From positions 62,001 through 126,000 of the forward strand of contig NW_024104773.1 of assembly GCF_003945595.2 (NCBI RefSeq): a DNA stretch of 64,000 bases, read 5' to 3'. The notes below the pieces were generated by a model. It saw nothing but the letters and a program-made list of their open reading frames with translations. It searched no databases and was not told the DNA's origin. Made by a program: the position numbers and the translations under genes. The stretch comes from Pipra filicauda. Its lineage: Eukaryota; Chordata; Aves; Passeriformes; Pipridae. Below are positions 10,571 to 24,535 of the stretch, one piece after another; position 1 is the first letter of the stretch, and the number at the start of each line of letters is the position of its first letter.

Positions 10571-12744
10571 ACCCACTTCTCAGCAAAGTCTGCTGCCTCA
10601 CTGGGGCCCAGGTTAAAGGTGTGGTAACTTTCTACCTTGGTACAGCCCTTGGGTTATTATTAATTATTTCTTTTTCATGTAGACAGCATTGAAGTTGCAA
10701 TAAGAAGTCCAAGGGTGATCAACAGAGACTTCAGGACCTTGGCCCAAAACAATATCCAGTGCTCTAACTGAAGTCTCACAGGCTTTAACTGAAATGGAAT
10801 AATTGATCCTCCTGGCCATTAATACTTTCCAGAATAAGATTTTCCCTTTTCTGCAGTAGAATTCTGCTGCTTGTTGCAGGAAATCTACATCTGGGAGTTA
10901 ACTGCAGTAAAGCAGATTTAACATGCACCTTAGGAAGAGCATGGAAAAGGAAGGCAGTTGTGTTAGGGACATGCACAGCCCCATTGACAGTCACCACAAA
11001 AGCAAATGTGCAGGAAGACAAGCCCAAGAATTTCTGAAGGAGGATAAGTAGCCAGACTACAGGAAAAGAAGACAGCAATGGTTTTCTGAATTAGCCACTA
11101 GTGTTTTGTCCCATAGATGGGTGTGTGAGGAGATTCATTCAATTGCACTAAGAAACAAAAATGTAGAAATAATAAAACAAGGCAAGAAACCCACCAGCAT
11201 AAACATAAGGTAAAAATCCTTCGCACAAATATTTCTTGTTAAAAATTACTATTTTAACTCAGCATTTTTTAGGTGAAAATTTTAATGTTCAGGATATTTG
11301 ATAAAAGCTTATGTCAGGGCAAAACTTTTTGATGCAATCTGATCTTCTTTTTTGATTCCTCATGAAACATATTTTTTATCAAGCCCTTTTAACTACTAGA
11401 ATAAACTGCACAGAATAAATGTCTGACCATCAGGTATGGCTTTCCCAGAATACTCAGTCATGACATGCATGAAGGAAGGCACTGCACTTGGGGTCTTGGG
11501 CAAGGACAGACTCTTTTTGGGTAGCAACAAATGTGGTGAGCATCAGACACAACCATCAATCATGATCAGCAAGTACAGCTAAGAAATGGGAAGGCAGATT
11601 TGACCTTTACCACATCTTTGCCCTCCCAAATGCCAGAGCAGTTAAAGAATTGCTCTTGTTTCATCAGACAGGACATTAATCTCTGCCTGGTCTTTTCAGT
11701 TTGTTATGTACCTCTTACTGAGATAACAGTTATGTGGGTTTGGAGAAAAGCCCCATCACAACAGATTCTTCGTGGGGAATTCATTTTTATAACTTTCTCA
11801 CTAGTGATGAAAAGAAATATTACAATGGAGCCAAAAACTGGTTCAGTAATTTTAGTGAAGTCTTCATTACAGTTTCAAATAACATCTCCCATGTAGGATC
11901 TAGCTCATGGTATCAAGTGGAGCCTGAGATCTTCTCCTTCTTCTGTCAATGCTGAGTGCTTGTCTCCAAAACTGAAAATCCTTGTTAGGTGTCACAGCTT
12001 GTGGTGACTGTCTCACTCTCATCACAAACTAAGTGAAATATCATCACTGAGCACAGTAGCACAGTTATATTTTCTTCAACACAGTCATAGAAGGAGTCTG
12101 CAGTGTCCTTTAAAACTCAAAGGAGTGCTAAAGCCACATGGTGCATCAATGAGTTTCATTCCATGAGTGTCACCAAGGAGGCTGTACAGGATTCAATACG
12201 CTATACAAAAATATGCATGTTGCCAGGACATTGAGACCAAAGAGTCTTAGAGATCTGAACCTTCCCTACATTCATTGTCCATTTCCTTGTATTTTATAGC
12301 AACCATAAATTCCACCATGTGAATGAAAGACTAAAATATATACAACTCGGGGAAAAAAGCTTCTGCTCAGCCCCACTAAAATTACAGTTTTATGTCACTG
12401 GTGAAGTTACCTGTGATTTAATGTGACCATGGCTTGAGGCAAATAAGAGCTTTGTAAGGTTCTTCCATTTAGCAGAAAACTGGGTGACAAAGCAGCTTAG
12501 ACTGGCACGTGATGACTTGTCTGAACAGCAAACCTGGCTTACATGGATAGGGAAAAATGTGAACATCTAGCTCTGCATGTGATTTATTTCTGAACTAATT
12601 GCTATACAGAAAGTCACAGTTCCTCTAGAATGATCTCTCAACTCAATCCCATGTCTTTGTCATCTGGCCTCAGCTGCCTTCACAGGTGACTCAGAGTTTT
12701 GGAAGCTCCCTGGTGAGACTATCACAGCGTGTGAGTGATGGTCT
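10571..12744. other. Spacer, no gene seen
   Basis: Mixed spacer sequence with no recognised repeat. Open frames up to 98 codons occur on both strands without codon or splice support. Confidence 0.5.
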
Positions 12745-13490
12745 CAGCTATTCTAGCTCAAGAAATATTTTTAAAGTTTACTACTCAAACAGTCTTCCAG
12801 ATCAGGTTGCTCAGAGCTTGTGCAATCTGACCTGGAATGTTTCCAGGGATGAGGCATCTACCTCCTTTCTGAGCAACCTGTTTCAGTGTTTCACCACCCT
12901 CTTGTAAAAAGCTTCTTCCTAATGTCTAGTCTAAATAGAGCCCTTCTGAGTTTTAAACCACTACCCCTTATCCTGTCACAACATGCCCCACTACATTTGT
13001 CCTGAACACTGCTATTTAGTTGCCCCTCAGTACTCTTATTTTCTATCCTCAAAAGCTTTTTCTAGCCTTGTTGCTTTTTGTTCATACCTCTCTAATTAGT
13101 CTCCGTATTTAAGTTTATGTCAGTAGCTGCATATCCTCATCCATTCATAAATAAACATGAATAAAGAGAAATAATTTAGTCTCAACTTTTTTTCCACTAT
13201 CACCATTGTCAACTGCACATTTATTGAAATTCGCTTTCTGCCATCATCCAGGTCTTTAATGAAGATAAATCAGTAACTGTGGATTCAGTACAGACTCTGA
13301 TAGAAGCCTACTCAGCATCTCCAGTCAAACTGACTGAATACTTTCAAGAGTGACTTTCCAATCTATCATCCATACATCATCTTTTGCTCATTGTGTGTAT
13401 CTGAAAATGTCACATTGGGTCTTACCAAAAGCCAGTAGAATTCATAAAGTACCATTATGTCATTTCTCCTGTATCTGCTAATCCATTACT
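12745..13490 (-). mobile_element. Old, decayed CR1 LINE copy reaching into ORF2
   Basis: Bases 12790-13060 follow the antisense CR1 3' part (AGGTTGCTCAGAGCTTGT, GTTTCCAGGGATGAGGCATC, GCTTCTTCCTAATGTCTAG). Bases 13240-13490 follow ORF2 further 5' in the element (GGTCTTTAATGAAGATAAAT, GATAGAAGCCTACTCAGCATC, TTACCAAAAGCCAGTAGAAT). Together they are one old insertion with many indels. The stretch 13070-13235 between them is too diverged to place. Confidence 0.75.
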
Positions 13491-13570
13491 TTCTAAGGAA
13501 GGTGAATAAATTGTTTTAATGGAATGTCACAGATTGTTGGACCCAAAAATTTAGCAATCTGAGAACTTGA

Positions 13571-14238
13571 ATCATAGAATCATAGAATCAGCTGGGTTGG
13601 AAGGGACCTCTGAGATCATCAAGTCCAACCCTTGATCCACTACTGCTGCAGTTGCTAGACCATGGCACTAAGTGCCGCATCCAGTCTCATCTTAAAAACC
13701 TCCAGGGATGGAGAATTCACTACCTCCCTGGGTAGCCCATTCCAGTGTCTGATTACCCTCTCTGTAAAATTCTTTCTAATATCTAACCTAAAGCTCCCCT
13801 GGCGCAGCTTAAGACCGTGCCCTCTTGTCTTGCTCATAGCTGTCTGGGAGAAGAGACCAACCCCCACCTGGCTACAACCTCCTGTCAGGGAGCTGTAGAG
13901 AGTGAGGAGGTCTCCCCTGAGCCTCCTCTTCTCCAGGCTGAACAGCCCCAGCTCCCTCAGCCTCTCCTCATAGGACTTGTGCTCGAGTCCCTTCCCCAGC
14001 CTAGTTGCTCTCCTCTGGACCTGCTCCAGGACCTCAATATCCTTCCTGAACTGAGGGGCCCAGAACTGGACACAGTACTCAAGGTGTGGCCTCACCAGCG
14101 CTGAAGAATCACTTCACAGGGGAAGAATCACTTCCTTGGACCTGTTGGCCACACTGTTCCTGATCCAGGCCAGGATGCCATTGGCCTTCTTGGCCACCTG
14201 GGCACACTGCTGGCTCATGTTCAGCTTGGTCAAGCTTC
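13571..14238 (-). mobile_element. CR1 LINE copy, youngest in the window, with C-terminal ORF2
   Basis: It begins with three ATCATAGA repeats and continues as canonical antisense CR1 for about 670 bases. The minus-strand frame 13655-14095 (146 codons) is the C-terminus of the CR1 ORF2 polyprotein, recognisable from [32 protein letters not shown] and [10 protein letters not shown]. This end lies after the reverse transcriptase domain and has no catalytic residues. The frame is intact, so the copy is relatively recent, but it is 5'-truncated and cannot move by itself. A 12-base duplication (GAAGAATCACTT at 14103 and 14122) lies near its left end. Confidence 0.95.
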
Positions 14239-17092
14239 ATGAATGAGAATTGTACCCGGCTTTTAAAAGAAGACATAATCTATCAGACTTAAAAGCATTA
14301 GTCAATATCTCTCTCATAGGATTAGAACACTTTCCCATGCCCACAGCATCCCACAGTGTGGGATGGGAGGTTAATGGGACCATTTTTAAGTAGCAAAGAT
14401 GACAACCATCAGATAGAAAGTAGATGTCCTATGGGTCTGTTTGTTCCTGCAGCACAGATGGGATGTGAAAGAGGACCTTCAAAATGCTTTTCAAGTTATT
14501 TTTTTCAATCTACTTTTGTGGGTTTGTTCACATTCGAAATCTAAATTTCTATACAGTTACATGGAATACAGGTAGATTTCTTTAATCTCTTCACCTCTTC
14601 ACCTGGAGGGGGCATTACACTAACAAAAAAGAAAGGTCCTTGTTGAATTGACAACTGCCACGTGGCAGAACGGGTGCTTTCATTTGCAGACCCGAAGTTG
14701 TATATCCAGTACTCCTAAAAACAGCTTTTTACAACACTCAGAGCTGTGTTCTGTTTCAGGCCCTCCATTACAAGAATGAAGGGGCTGAGCTGGACACTAT
14801 TCAGAGAGCTGGATGAATGCTCAAAAGTCAGGAAAGCATAACCTAAGCAAACAGATTGAAAGGAATGAATTGTTTTGCCTAGCAAAGAGGAAATTGAGGG
14901 TGGACATGGCAGAAATCCTGAAATATGTAGGAGGTTGCTGAAAGGAGAAAGGTAGTAGATTTTTGTGCATACCTATCTGGGTTAGGTCAACAAGCAGAGG
15001 GCTTCAGTTTTCTTTAGGGAGATAATGTGTCAGAGAAAAAAAACAGTATTCATACGGCTACTGAAATAGGCATGTAATACTTATTTGTGAAAATTTGGGG
15101 CTTTGGGATGGTTGTGGGCTTTTGGGTTTTTTTTAGAACTTGAAAAAACACTATTGGGACAGACTTGTATGAAGCAGAAATACAGACTAGGTGGGAGTCT
15201 CTGAAAGTCCATTAAACGCTGTTTTCTGTGATTCACTGTGCTGCAGCATTTACCACACAGCTGTGTCTCCCTGGCTGTGACTTCATCCCCTTGCTGACTG
15301 CAGTGGCAAACATCAAATTGTTGTCAGCATAGTTATTGCAGAGACAGCAGTGATGGTACCAGAGAGTCTGTTCTGAATAGGCTTCCACATCTGTCGTTTA
15401 TGACACTTGGACTCAGGGCCATATTTCCCCCTGTTTCACTCCGATAGTAGGGAAGATTTGGGATTTACATTCTTTTGCATGCAATGAGACTGCATGCTGA
15501 AAGATTTTAGGGCACATTTGTGTTCAAAGCAACCTGAGACCAGGTTTTGAAGATTTGCACGCTTTGCTGTTGGGCAAACTCACTTTAATTCACATATCTG
15601 AATGCTCAAGAACTACAAGATCATCTCACAGGACCATTTTTGTTTCATCTTTCCTTCTCCTACTGAGACAAATCAAATCTGTTTGCCTAGATACATTCAG
15701 CCTTTTCCCTCTTGTTCTGGGAAAGGGAAACAGTACATATTTTGGCATGACCCAAAAAGAATTTATCCAGAATAAAACTGCTAGGTACATTAGCAGTAAC
15801 AGTTCTTAAAAAAGAGAGTAGAACCAGGAACGGAGTTTAGTGGCTTTCCTTTGGAGGGGTTGTGAATCTTTTCATGTCAGCAATTTACTTTGCTTTGTCA
15901 TATTTGTCTTCCTTGAACTGCACAGGGTTGTTTTCATTAACAAATCTGAAGTGGAAAGAGAGCTGCTGTATTAATTGATAGCCGAAGGAAATAAATCTCT
16001 GCTCTTTCCTGCAAATGTGCTGATGCATGATGTGTTTTCCTTGAGAGAATTTTATTCCTGACAGAAGCCAGCCATCTGCTGGAGTTCTGCTGCAATAACC
16101 CTTTCTAGGGCTGCAGGACACAGCCAATTGCTGATGTTTAAAAAATCAAAAAATCTTGTTTTTCTTCAAAGTTTATGAAAAATAAGCAAATTGAAAACGA
16201 AAGTGTGGAAAATATGCAGAGAACCCTTAAAACCAGACCATTAGACAGGTGTTAAATGCTGATGAAGGTGAAATTGTCTAACATGAGCAGGGAATGGAGC
16301 ACAAAACATTGCACGCATATTTAACATCTGTCTGCATGTTGAAAACCTGACCAGTGAATCCAGAGCACTGAACCAGCTGCTCCTCAGACCTTCAGAGGAG
16401 AAGGACTAGAATGTCATCCTAGTATAGAGACCATCAAGAGGAGCCAACCAAAGACATTCCTTCCACAGAAAGCAAGCCACCTGAACAGTTTGTTGCCTAA
16501 ATGGATACAGGATTTAACACAGGTAAAGCACTCTGGGAGTGCGTAAAATTTAGGGTGGAAGATTTTAAGGGGATTATGGAAATGTGCAAAATGTATTGTA
16601 GGATGGTTAGAGGAAGAATCGAAGGTGGGGGAAAGGGAGGGATTGAGGTGCACTGGGAAGAAACAAGAACAGGGAAATAAGGGGGAAAGGAGCCGAATAT
16701 GAGTTACCATGTCCTAGATCCTCAGGAAATTCTATTTCCAGCCACCCTCTCTATTCTAAATCCACACGTCTCCATGTTAGTGAGCTGCCAGGTGAGTTGG
16801 CTGCTGACTGGATAAAGGGTCTGGATGCCAGCACCTAGAAAACACTGTGGTCCAAGGGTAGGGTATTGGGGAGAAGGGTGATCCCAGACCAGCTGCAGGT
16901 GAGATCCACATCGTGGCTCTCTATTTCAGTAGCAGCCTTCAATCCTGAGCAGCTAGACAGGAGGAGAGGATTGAGCCATCTTTGTTCATGTTCCTAAAAG
17001 TGCTGGGCATGTTTGCGGGTGGAGGTGTTGACAAAAAATAAAAGTAACCCGTTTCTGCATTGGTCTGTGTGTCTGGGCACGTGTGGAGCCTG

Positions 17093-17094
<2 letters not shown>
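14239..17094. other. Spacer, no gene seen
   Basis: No recognised repeat and no CpG cluster. Frames such as 16414-16710 (minus, 98 codons) have no splice or codon support. Confidence 0.5.
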
Positions 17095-17131
<37 letters not shown>

Positions 17132-17133
17132 TG
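17095..17133. repeat. (TG)n microsatellite
   Basis: About 19 TG dinucleotides with one interruption (TGTATG). It creates His/Thr-rich frames on the minus strand, which are not genes. Confidence 0.97.
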
Positions 17134-17977
17134 CAACTAGGGGCAGCAGAGAAATTATCCAAGTCAAAAATCACCCAAGTGACTTCATAGTGTATATTCA
17201 AAACTTAACTGAAGGAGGAGGAAGGAAGCAGGTGGAACCAACTGGTCAACATGGTCAGCTTGTAAAACATGGACTGCGTTTTTATCCTTTTCCTGATGGA
17301 ATCTGTGGTTGCTGGTCTCAAACTTATCTTTGCTACTTGCCACCACAGTCAGATGGAGAAGGGATCAGGTTATCCCACCCCTGAACACTCTGGTCTTTGC
17401 CCCACAGTTCAAGATGGTTTTTAGCAAGGGTGTAGGAAGTCATATCTCAGAAGCAAAAGGCTGAATATATTGCTTCAAAACGAAGCTGATTAACATCTTT
17501 CCTTGGGCAGAGAGGTGTATCCCTTTAGCTAATGGGGCTGAAATAATAATGGCTTGCTTAATAGTCTCTGGCAGTAACCTGGTGCAGCACTGTTTAGAAA
17601 TGACAGCTTGATGATAGGACAAACTGGTTGATTTACCAAGTGAATTACCTCTGGAAGTGCACCCAGACCTCAAACTGTGATTTTTAACTTAACATCAAAG
17701 TTTACTTCCCGCCCACACAATGCTGGCTTGCTTACATTTTCATTACCTTCCACTGACAGATCCCTAAAATGAGAAGAGGAAACCTGGTGATGGAAAAGCA
17801 TTAATTGAATTGCAGACATGAAAAAGCATGCTCACTTTCAGGAGGAAAAATAAAAAAATCTTCCACACCTCTGTTCACTGCTGTTCTGTACAGCAGTCTT
17901 GGTTGTCTAGGACTAAGAGGTTACTAAAAGTAGCTTTATGTCCTTCTGCCTCTGGATGTAGAGGTTGCTCTGCTGGA

Positions 17978-18102
17978 GGGCTAGATGTGGCACTTGGGGA
18001 CATAGTGTAGTGGTAGATTTGGCAGCTCTAGGTTAATGTTTGGTTGGATGATCTTAGAGGTTTTTCCAAACCTAAATGATTCTGTGATCCTGTGATTCTA
18101 TG
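17978..18102 (+). mobile_element. CR1 LINE 3' fragment (older subfamily)
   Basis: AGATGTGGCACTTGGGGACAT, GGTTGGATGATCTTAGAGGT, TTCCAAACCTAAATGATTCTG and the final GATTCTATGA mark a sense CR1 3' end of the same older type as the copy at 3438. Confidence 0.9.
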
Positions 18103-21100
18103 AGTAGACCAGGGACTATCACTGGAATTCCTGTCTGTGGAAGAGTGTCAGGGCTTCTCTCTGTGCATCCAGTGGCATTGATGTGGCTACTGGGGCTTTT
18201 CACAGATGCAAAAATAGTCTCACAGCTAAAAAGTGGCCTCTGAAAAGATAGTAAATCCACAGCATGTTCCCTGTCATTCATCCATGGGGGCATCTTGGCA
18301 CAACTCTGAAGTGTACTGGGTGTACAAGCCCAGAAACTGCTGCCACAGAGAGCCCCAGGGGGAACAGCTGTCCCTGAGGGGCTCCAGCCCAGGAAAGGGC
18401 CCAACCTGGGGCAAGGAGCAGGGAGGAACATCCCAGAGGTGCTGGGAGTGACCAACCTGCAGTCTCATCCCCACCCCTGTGCCCTGTAGAGGTGAAGAGT
18501 CAGGAGTGAAGGGGGGAAGTGAAGTACTGGGAAAGACCCTTGGGTAGAGAGAAGGTGTTGTTTCTATATTTGTGTCTTTGTGTCAGTGTCAGAATCTATT
18601 TTAATGGAATTTCCTTTCTTGTTTCAAGTCTGTTTTTCCCTCGATAGTAACTGGAAAGTGATTTTCTTTCCAGTGGACAAAATGGAAATACAAACATTAG
18701 GGGAAAAGCTTCTCCCGAACTTTCATCTTGCAGCAAATTAACAACAGAAGCACCACACTTTTTTCTCCACTAAGTAATTAGTCATCAAGTAACTACTTTT
18801 CAATATTTTTTCCCCCACACTTTCATGCTAAGTCTTCACCTATATCTTAAAATGTGCAGCCTGAATAAAATAACCACTAGCCAAATAAGTCAGCCAAGTC
18901 ACCCAAAGCTGAGATTGTAGAGAGGATGTAGTTTACACAACCTGAGTGAATTTCACCTCGGACATTCTGGGTTTTACTTTTGAGGAGTCTTTATTGCCTC
19001 CAGTTTGAGTCGAGATATGTGTCACTGTGCATTTGACTCACCTCTCACATACAGTGTAGTACTGTTACAATAAATCCCTACCCAGGTGTCTGTCAGGAGC
19101 TGGATAAATGTAACTGCAGAAGGCCTAAGAAAAAAGGTTACCTCAGAAATGCACTGAAGTCCTCCTGATTGATTCCCATTGACTACAAAGCCGAATAAAA
19201 GGTCTTGGTCACACCAAGATCTCTTACACTCTTTGCTCATCTCAACTTTATTGGCATTTTTGGACCTTTCTTGCTCTGAAAACCTGACTGATGCTTGCAT
19301 GCTGTTCTCTGTTCCTTACTGGATCAGAAACAGTTACAAGGCCTTTCATAGCTTCTGTCCCTATTTCCATCAAGAATTAGCAGGAAAAGAAGTATGAGGA
19401 AGGAAAATGCACCATGTGTGTTGTACCTCTAACAGCTCATCTTTTGGGTTTGCCTCTGGAGGCTCCACACAACCTTTATTTTAACTGAACTAATTTCAAC
19501 TTCCAATGCTACAGTAAATTCCTGGAGAGAGAAGTGTCAGCAAGCTACCCAGGGTAGAAGATGATGTACTCAAGGAAGAAAGTTAAAAGTACTCCTTGCT
19601 AATGATTTTCCAGCACTGCTCCTTTTATTGACATTCCTGCTGCAACTACCTGAAAGCATTTCACCCCCAGGGCCTTGGGGAATATTCAGAGGAAACAATT
19701 ATGTTTAAAATCATGTCTCACACATTGAAAACTAAGGCAACCTGTTGGCGCAAACAGCCTGAGAGCACATTGATCTCAAAGGCAAGCACAGTGCCAGCTC
19801 GTTCCTGAAGTTTTAAGGCTGTTTTTCAAGGATTTAGTGTGCCCAGGTTACACGAGCAGGAGCAATCAGAGCCAGTGTGTTTACGCTCTTCCAGCCCCGC
19901 ACTGATAACTAGAAATCTCAGTTTAGTATAACAGGCTTTTCCCTACTGCTGCTAATTGCTGAGCTCTTCTGGAAAGAAGCCTACAGCTGCTTAAACTCGA
20001 AGTCAGGCAGTACCAGTGGGATCACAGACTCAGTGGTGGGATCCTGATCCTTGTAGTTCACCCCAGAGAGATGCATGGACAGAGTCTTGTGCTGTGTCTT
20101 TGATTCATTATTAGTGATCCCAATTAAGGCTCCTCCAGACTTGCACGAATTGCTAGATGGAAACTTGGGAATTTTTCAAACTTCCAATTTTCACAGTTTA
20201 AAGAGACAGGAGAAAGTTTACAGCAAGCACAAATGGAAGTCAGAATAAGAACTGCCTCAGGAGATCTTCTTGGTTCTGTGCTCCTGCTTCTTATCTTTCC
20301 CTTTCTCTTGTCTGTTGATGACTGTGTTGTCGTTTCCTGTAATTTTTCACAAAATCCATATGGGAATCTCTCTAAATGTGAAGGCAATTGCAAAAGGAAT
20401 CTAATAATAAGCAGTAATAAAGATTAAAAAAAAAAAAAAGGTCTGCTGTTCTAGTTTATCACCTCTGAAAACTGGATTTCTTCTCTGTTGTTTTACTTCC
20501 ATCCAAGACTGAGTTATCCTGTTGCAGGCTGAAAGGAGAAAGGACTGAAAGCAAATATTCAGGCAGTGTCTCCAGGGACATTTCTACACATCGTAGGTGG
20601 GGGAGCAACCAAGATATTTGGCTATTTCATAGTGTTCCCATCTGTTTCAATTTGTGATTGAGATCCAGTTATCTCTGGGTTTTCCTCTTCGCACTTCCAG
20701 TGAGGCACCATGTTTGGCTCTAGAAGTCTATGAGTCAATCAGAAATTTACCCTTTTCTCCTCATCCCAGGAAGTGCTATCCTGCTGTTCTGCGATGCCTG
20801 TAAGACTCTCTGGGGGTGGAAGGTGCTGTTTATGAAACATGCACCATTCCTAAATTAGGTAATTGTGATATTAGTCTGTAACTTTCGCTCATGACTCTGA
20901 TTTAGAAAGGATCTCACTACGCCACTTGGTCCGTGTTGTGCCTGCCCATTGTCTCTTTATTGTACATTGAGGCTAGAAAGTTTTTGGGGTGGGGACCATC
21001 CTTGAGTCCTGCTTTTCCACAGCCTGGGGGAAAGGGATGAAAATTGTTTTACAATACACAAAAGAAATTACCTGTTGGGTTCCCGAGTTGCAAAAATGTT

Positions 21101-24100
21101 GGAAATAAGAGCAGAAAAGTGGAATATGCAATCAAAGAGATTTTCTCTTGGAACCACCCACTGAACAGATACATGGATATGAATCCTTAAAACACTATTT
21201 ATTCCTTTATTTGCATAAGAATGTATCCCCCTCATTATTAAGTTGCTGGGTTTTTTCCTTTTGTATTCAATATTTGAGAATGTTTATACAGGTCAGTTAG
21301 AGTTCAGCTCCACTGATTGCATCATCCACAGTTCAAACACATTCCTGAGTCATTTTCTGATGTCAGATTGAAGACAGAGCAACTGAGTTCACTCCAGGGA
21401 GTGTTGCTGTACATTCAGCATGCAAATTAGAGGAGAACATGGTTCCCCTTCCACAATACCCACCCTGACATGGCCAGAATTAACTGGTAAAAAAAAAATC
21501 CCTCTTTTGCCCTAATCTTGCCTTTCAGTGGGATCCTTCTGAAATTCCATTTGCCTTCCAAATGTTATTTTTTGTGTGCACAGGACTGCCTTTTTCGTGA
21601 CTCACTTTATACAATAGCAAGCATTAAATAACATTGAATCACACCAAGGCTTTTTTTTACTAGCAAAAGACAAATTTGGATAAGTAGGAGAGTTCCCCTG
21701 ATGCTCCCACGTTGATACAATTTGATGTTATGGAAAACATGACTTTCACCACATTTCAGACTGAATAGATTCAAAACTATAGTCAAGCAGCAGTATTAAC
21801 AGGTTCAGAAGAGAGAGTGGAGCATGACATTCCCTAAACTGCTCTTCCAGCCAACACTGGCCAGGCATTTCTAAACCAAAGACACCATTATACTTCATTC
21901 CACAGAAGTCTCAGTATGGCTCAGATTCTTCAAGTATTTATATCATGTCACAGAGTCCACTGTGATCCTTGTCACTTCAATAAAGTAGTTTATTGCCTTT
22001 AGAGTATAATTTAGATACATTTTAGCATGACAGAAGTACAGTCAGTGACCAGAATGAATGTGTGCTTCCTTGTCCTTGCTTCCTTCATGCTGACATGAGC
22101 ACTGCTGAAATCACTCACTCTGGTACAGATCCCGGTTGAATACTCACCTTTTGGGGGAATTTTCTAAGTTAAATTCACCATTCCAGATCATGGTGCTGCA
22201 GTTTGAGAAGCAGTGCCAGCATAAGGGGGGAGTGGGAAGGGCTAACCAGTGCAAAGAGCTGGGGCAGAATGCATTTATGTTGGACAGCAGCTCGAGTTAA
22301 AAGGTTGCACCCAATGGCTGTATGAATTTCTCGAGGTTCAGCTTCCACTAAATCATTTTTATCTTTTTTTCTTCCTCCTACTTAAAGAACCTTGTACAAA
22401 GTACAAATAAAACTTCTTCTCTGTGTCATAGAAGGTCATATCTGTGTCATAGAATTCATATTAGCCTTCTAACACTTTTCCAATAAGTGAAGATGTTTTT
22501 TGAAGCATGAGACACAAAGCATGATATTCCATCTAAAGTTAGACACTGGGTCCTGGAGACACCATTCCAGCAATGACCTTGCTGATGCTGGAAATGGAAA
22601 AGTTTAGTTCCTTCCCCTAATCCCAAAAGTCTCCTACTCTTGCATCCAACAAAAATTTGCCATTGCAGCCACTGGATAAAGTTCTGACCTCTAAGTCCTT
22701 TTCCATCTCATTGCTTTTTGTTTTTGAAGAAACATTGAATCATTTGTTCCTGGAAGCTTGTTTTAATGCATTTAATTGCATTAAATGAGCTAAGTAAAAG
22801 AGTAGGGGAATAGCAAGTCACTTTGATACATGTAGTAGCCTTCCTACAGTTCCAGATAATTGCAGGCTGTTCATCCTAGTTGAGTTGTCACTGTATTTCC
22901 AAGGCAGGAGTCTCCACCAGGGGGGCTCAAACACCCATTTGAGGCACCTTCTTACATCATGGTTTAACAAAGGGCAACATCTTCTCAGGTGAGCCAGGCC
23001 AAACTTAACTCACCTGTTCTCTCATGCCATCCCTCTCCTACTGAAAACTGCCCTTTCTTTGGATATCCCATTAATAATGTCTGGAATGCTGTTTGCCTGG
23101 GATCTTGTGAGATGCCACCAAAACATATTGGAATTGCAGTTTCATGTCACAATTAAGTAGGTGTAGTAAGTCAGACATATAGTTGAGTTTATTAGTTAAA
23201 TTATTATTTCTTCTCACTGCCGAGACATCACAAGGAGGACATACCTCTCATATTTTTTTTTTATTCCTGGTTTAGCATCTCATTTTAAATCCATTTTATG
23301 TGTTAAACTATTACAAAAATCCTTATTCACCTGGAATTGTCTTGCCTGCATAGCTTTGAGCCCTTGTTCCCCAGGTATTCTCACCATAGAAAATAGACAG
23401 ATAAAGCTGGTGGCAAGTCACAGGGTGACTGGTTTGTATAGGTACAGCTACTGCTGCTGTGACAAACCTGGGCAGAGTTTCAATTCTGGCAATGTCTATT
23501 TTCTCTTCAGCAAGAAATATTCAAGAATGAATTCCAGAGGAATTACTGGATTATGGCTTTTTTCTTACTGAGAGAACAATCAGGGAACATATAATCCAGA
23601 AAAAGTCTCACATTTTCTGAAATCCAGAAAAATACTCCATAATTTTCAAGCCCTCATCTGCTCTGTTCTTCACCGTCTTTGTCACATACACAGCAGAAAG
23701 AAGAAGAGGCAAAAGAAGCCTTACCTCTTTCCTGTAGGAAAAAATCTTCATTCTTTTCTCATCTCCCACCAACCTCCACATGTTTAAAGGCTGATTTCTG
23801 CTGGTTCTCCCCACCTTCTGTTTTTCCAAACATCTATGTATTTTTACCAACTCTTGTAGTTATATGGCAAGTCTCACCATTGTTTGTTTTATGTCCCAGC
23901 TTCTAAGATAATTTGATAAACAGAAAAAACAAATCAAGCAACCAAAGAAGTGAACTATCAGAAAAAATTGAACATCCCAATTCTTTCTCAGAAAGTAATT
24001 TATAAAGCAAATTTTATTACACGTTAACTTTATTAATAATATTTGGACTGTGCTAACATCTCTGGCAAATTGTCATAATAGCTGTTTGGAGCCCCACAAA

Positions 24101-24535
24101 ATACGTTTTGCTCCCTAAAAAGATTCTGGAACTAAGTTGAGGCTGTATATGCTTGGTTTATTTCATATTACACATAAACCTAATATTCAACCTTCAAAAG
24201 ATGACTAAGATCTTAAAAGGTGACCAAAGATGAAAAGCTAAAAAGTGCAACACAGCTGTTTGAGACAAGACAATGAAAATATATGGATTAACTGTTCCTC
24301 CCTTTTCCAAAAAATTGGGAAAGAACAAACAGGAGTAGGTGTGAGGAAATGAAGAAGCAGTCGTCTACTAGATGCTACCTTCTGAAGGATTCAATTAATA
24401 TCTTGACATTAGCTGTAAGAATGAAGAAGTATCAGTATGAAGCAAAAAGTTGCATTTATTGTACATTCCTGCACTACATGGCTTATTCAGTAGCCCTGCA
24501 AGTGGACAACTGAAAAAATAGACCATACAATGTAA
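18103..24535. other. Long spacer, no gene seen
   Basis: About 6.4 kb without a recognised gene or dated repeat. It holds a locally GC-rich block at about 18280-18480, an A-run at 20426-20439 just after AATAAA, a 21-bp near-duplication at 22420-22454 and a palindrome at 22762-22785. Open frames are short. Confidence 0.5.
22420..22454. repeat. Tandem near-duplication, period 21
   Basis: TCTGTGTCATAGAA occurs at 22420-22433 and 22441-22454. It is a simple local duplication with no evident function. Confidence 0.85.

Noticed and set aside
13655..14095. 146-codon minus-strand frame as a host gene
   Set aside because: It is the C-terminus of CR1 ORF2 and belongs to the retrotransposon at 13,571-14,238.
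20233..20439. Small secreted-protein-like frame followed by AATAAA and an A-run, as a processed pseudogene
   Set aside because: Only four bases separate AATAAA from the A-run, too few for a normal tail. No target duplication or parent gene is recognisable, and the frame has no homology I know.
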